Source: Euglena gracilis
Lineage: Eukaryota; Euglenida; Euglenophyceae; Euglenales
Assembly (NCBI GenBank): GCA_039621445.1
Contig: CP154956.1
Span: forward strand, 19,867,295 to 19,931,294
DNA length: 64,000 bases
Reading direction: 5' to 3'
Shown piece by piece: positions 63,691 to 64,000 of the stretch. Position 1 is the stretch's first letter. Each line of letters begins with the position of its first letter. Below the pieces are notes generated by a model. That model saw nothing but the letters and a program-made list of their open reading frames with translations, was not told the DNA's origin and did no database searches. The position numbers were made by a program, and so were the translations under genes.

Positions 63691-64000
63691 ACTCACTGCC
63701 CCCCCCCCCCCCGGGGGAGGGCCCAGTAGTTGTACCTACCGGGGACTTCGGCCTCCCAGGTAAAACTACTGGGACCCCCCCTTGGTTTCCCTGGGGAATC
63801 CGATCTATTGCCGGTAACTTTTTTCGCCGGCGGGGTTATTATGGGGTTATTTTTTCATGATTAGGGTTAGGGTTAGGTTTTGGATTAGGGTTAGGGTTCG
63901 GGTAAGGGTTAGGGTTAGGGGAAATTCGGCCGTTATTTTGTGTGTGAATTTCGACCCGATTTCGGCCCAACTTTTTCCCTAAATTGTAACCCTAACCCTA
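63690..64000. repeat. C/G-tract patch and TTAGGG/CCCTAA repeats at window end
   Basis: C/G runs at 63,700-63,720, then degenerate TTAGGG repeats (63,862-63,925), a TTCGGCC-rich spacer, and inverted CCCTAA repeats at 63,987-64,000. The parallel structure at 44,405-44,720 shows this is an interspersed unit. Confidence 0.8.

Noticed and set aside
63860-64000. Chromosome end (telomere)
   Set aside because: Repeats are short, degenerate, occur in both orientations within 140 bases, and match an internal copy at 44,405-44,500.

Overview
The window is nuclear DNA from a eukaryote, most likely a flagellated single-celled organism (alga or other protist). The evidence is split genes with GT-AG introns, GC-rich exons set in AT-rich, repeat-filled introns, two genes that look like cilium/flagellum components, internal TTAGGG tracts and very abundant microsatellites and transposon debris. 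I cannot name the species. There are no prokaryotic operons, rRNAs, tRNAs or CRISPR arrays that I can support.

Layout. Positions 1-27,200 contain no convincing host gene. They hold transposon fossils and structured repeats: ~0.95-kb elements ending in palindromes (11-936 and 8,355-9,320), a PHD-finger ORF remnant inside a ~30-bp tandem array (955-1,826), a LINE reverse-transcriptase fragment (3,843-4,650) interrupted by two insertions, a hAT-type MITE interrupted by an element carrying a tyrosine recombinase (4,652-6,443), an intact sister MITE (9,820-9,992), an 89-bp perfect palindrome (6,191-6,279), a ~255-bp hairpin (12,248-12,502), and a 2.2-kb hAT-like element with a perfect 8-bp target duplication (20,277-22,458).

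Positions 27,273-62,668 hold a run of spliced genes, all on the + strand, which I assembled exon by exon using homology and reading phase. (1) A metacaspase-like gene (about 27,273 or 30,134 to 38,570) keeps the catalytic-cysteine region but shows no visible catalytic histidine motif, and a C/G-tract repeat sits exactly at that point. (2) A six-exon, 205-aa gene (43,009-52,759) carries the G-N-W-x-E-E-R motif seen in ciliary microtubule inner proteins such as CFAP107. (3) A five-exon, 159-aa gene (54,957-61,509) has an N-terminal RIIa/Dpy-30-type dimerisation domain and two IQ motifs, as in radial-spoke and SPA17-type proteins. (4) A probable first coding exon of a further gene lies at 62,593-62,668. 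Genes 2 and 3 each sum to a whole number of codons with compatible phases at every junction.

The introns are dominated by repeats: long (TATG)n, (CA)n and (ATCT)n arrays, tandem TTTTTTGCAG units that mimic 3' splice sites, a cluster of GTGCGCAAATGCGCAC-type palindromes, and a remarkable class of elements built from C/G runs, a locus-specific word repeated in both orientations, and in many copies a GC hairpin (GGCGC-nnn-GCGCC) followed by an A/T run. The window ends in TTAGGG-type repeats that also occur internally, so I do not read them as a chromosome end.
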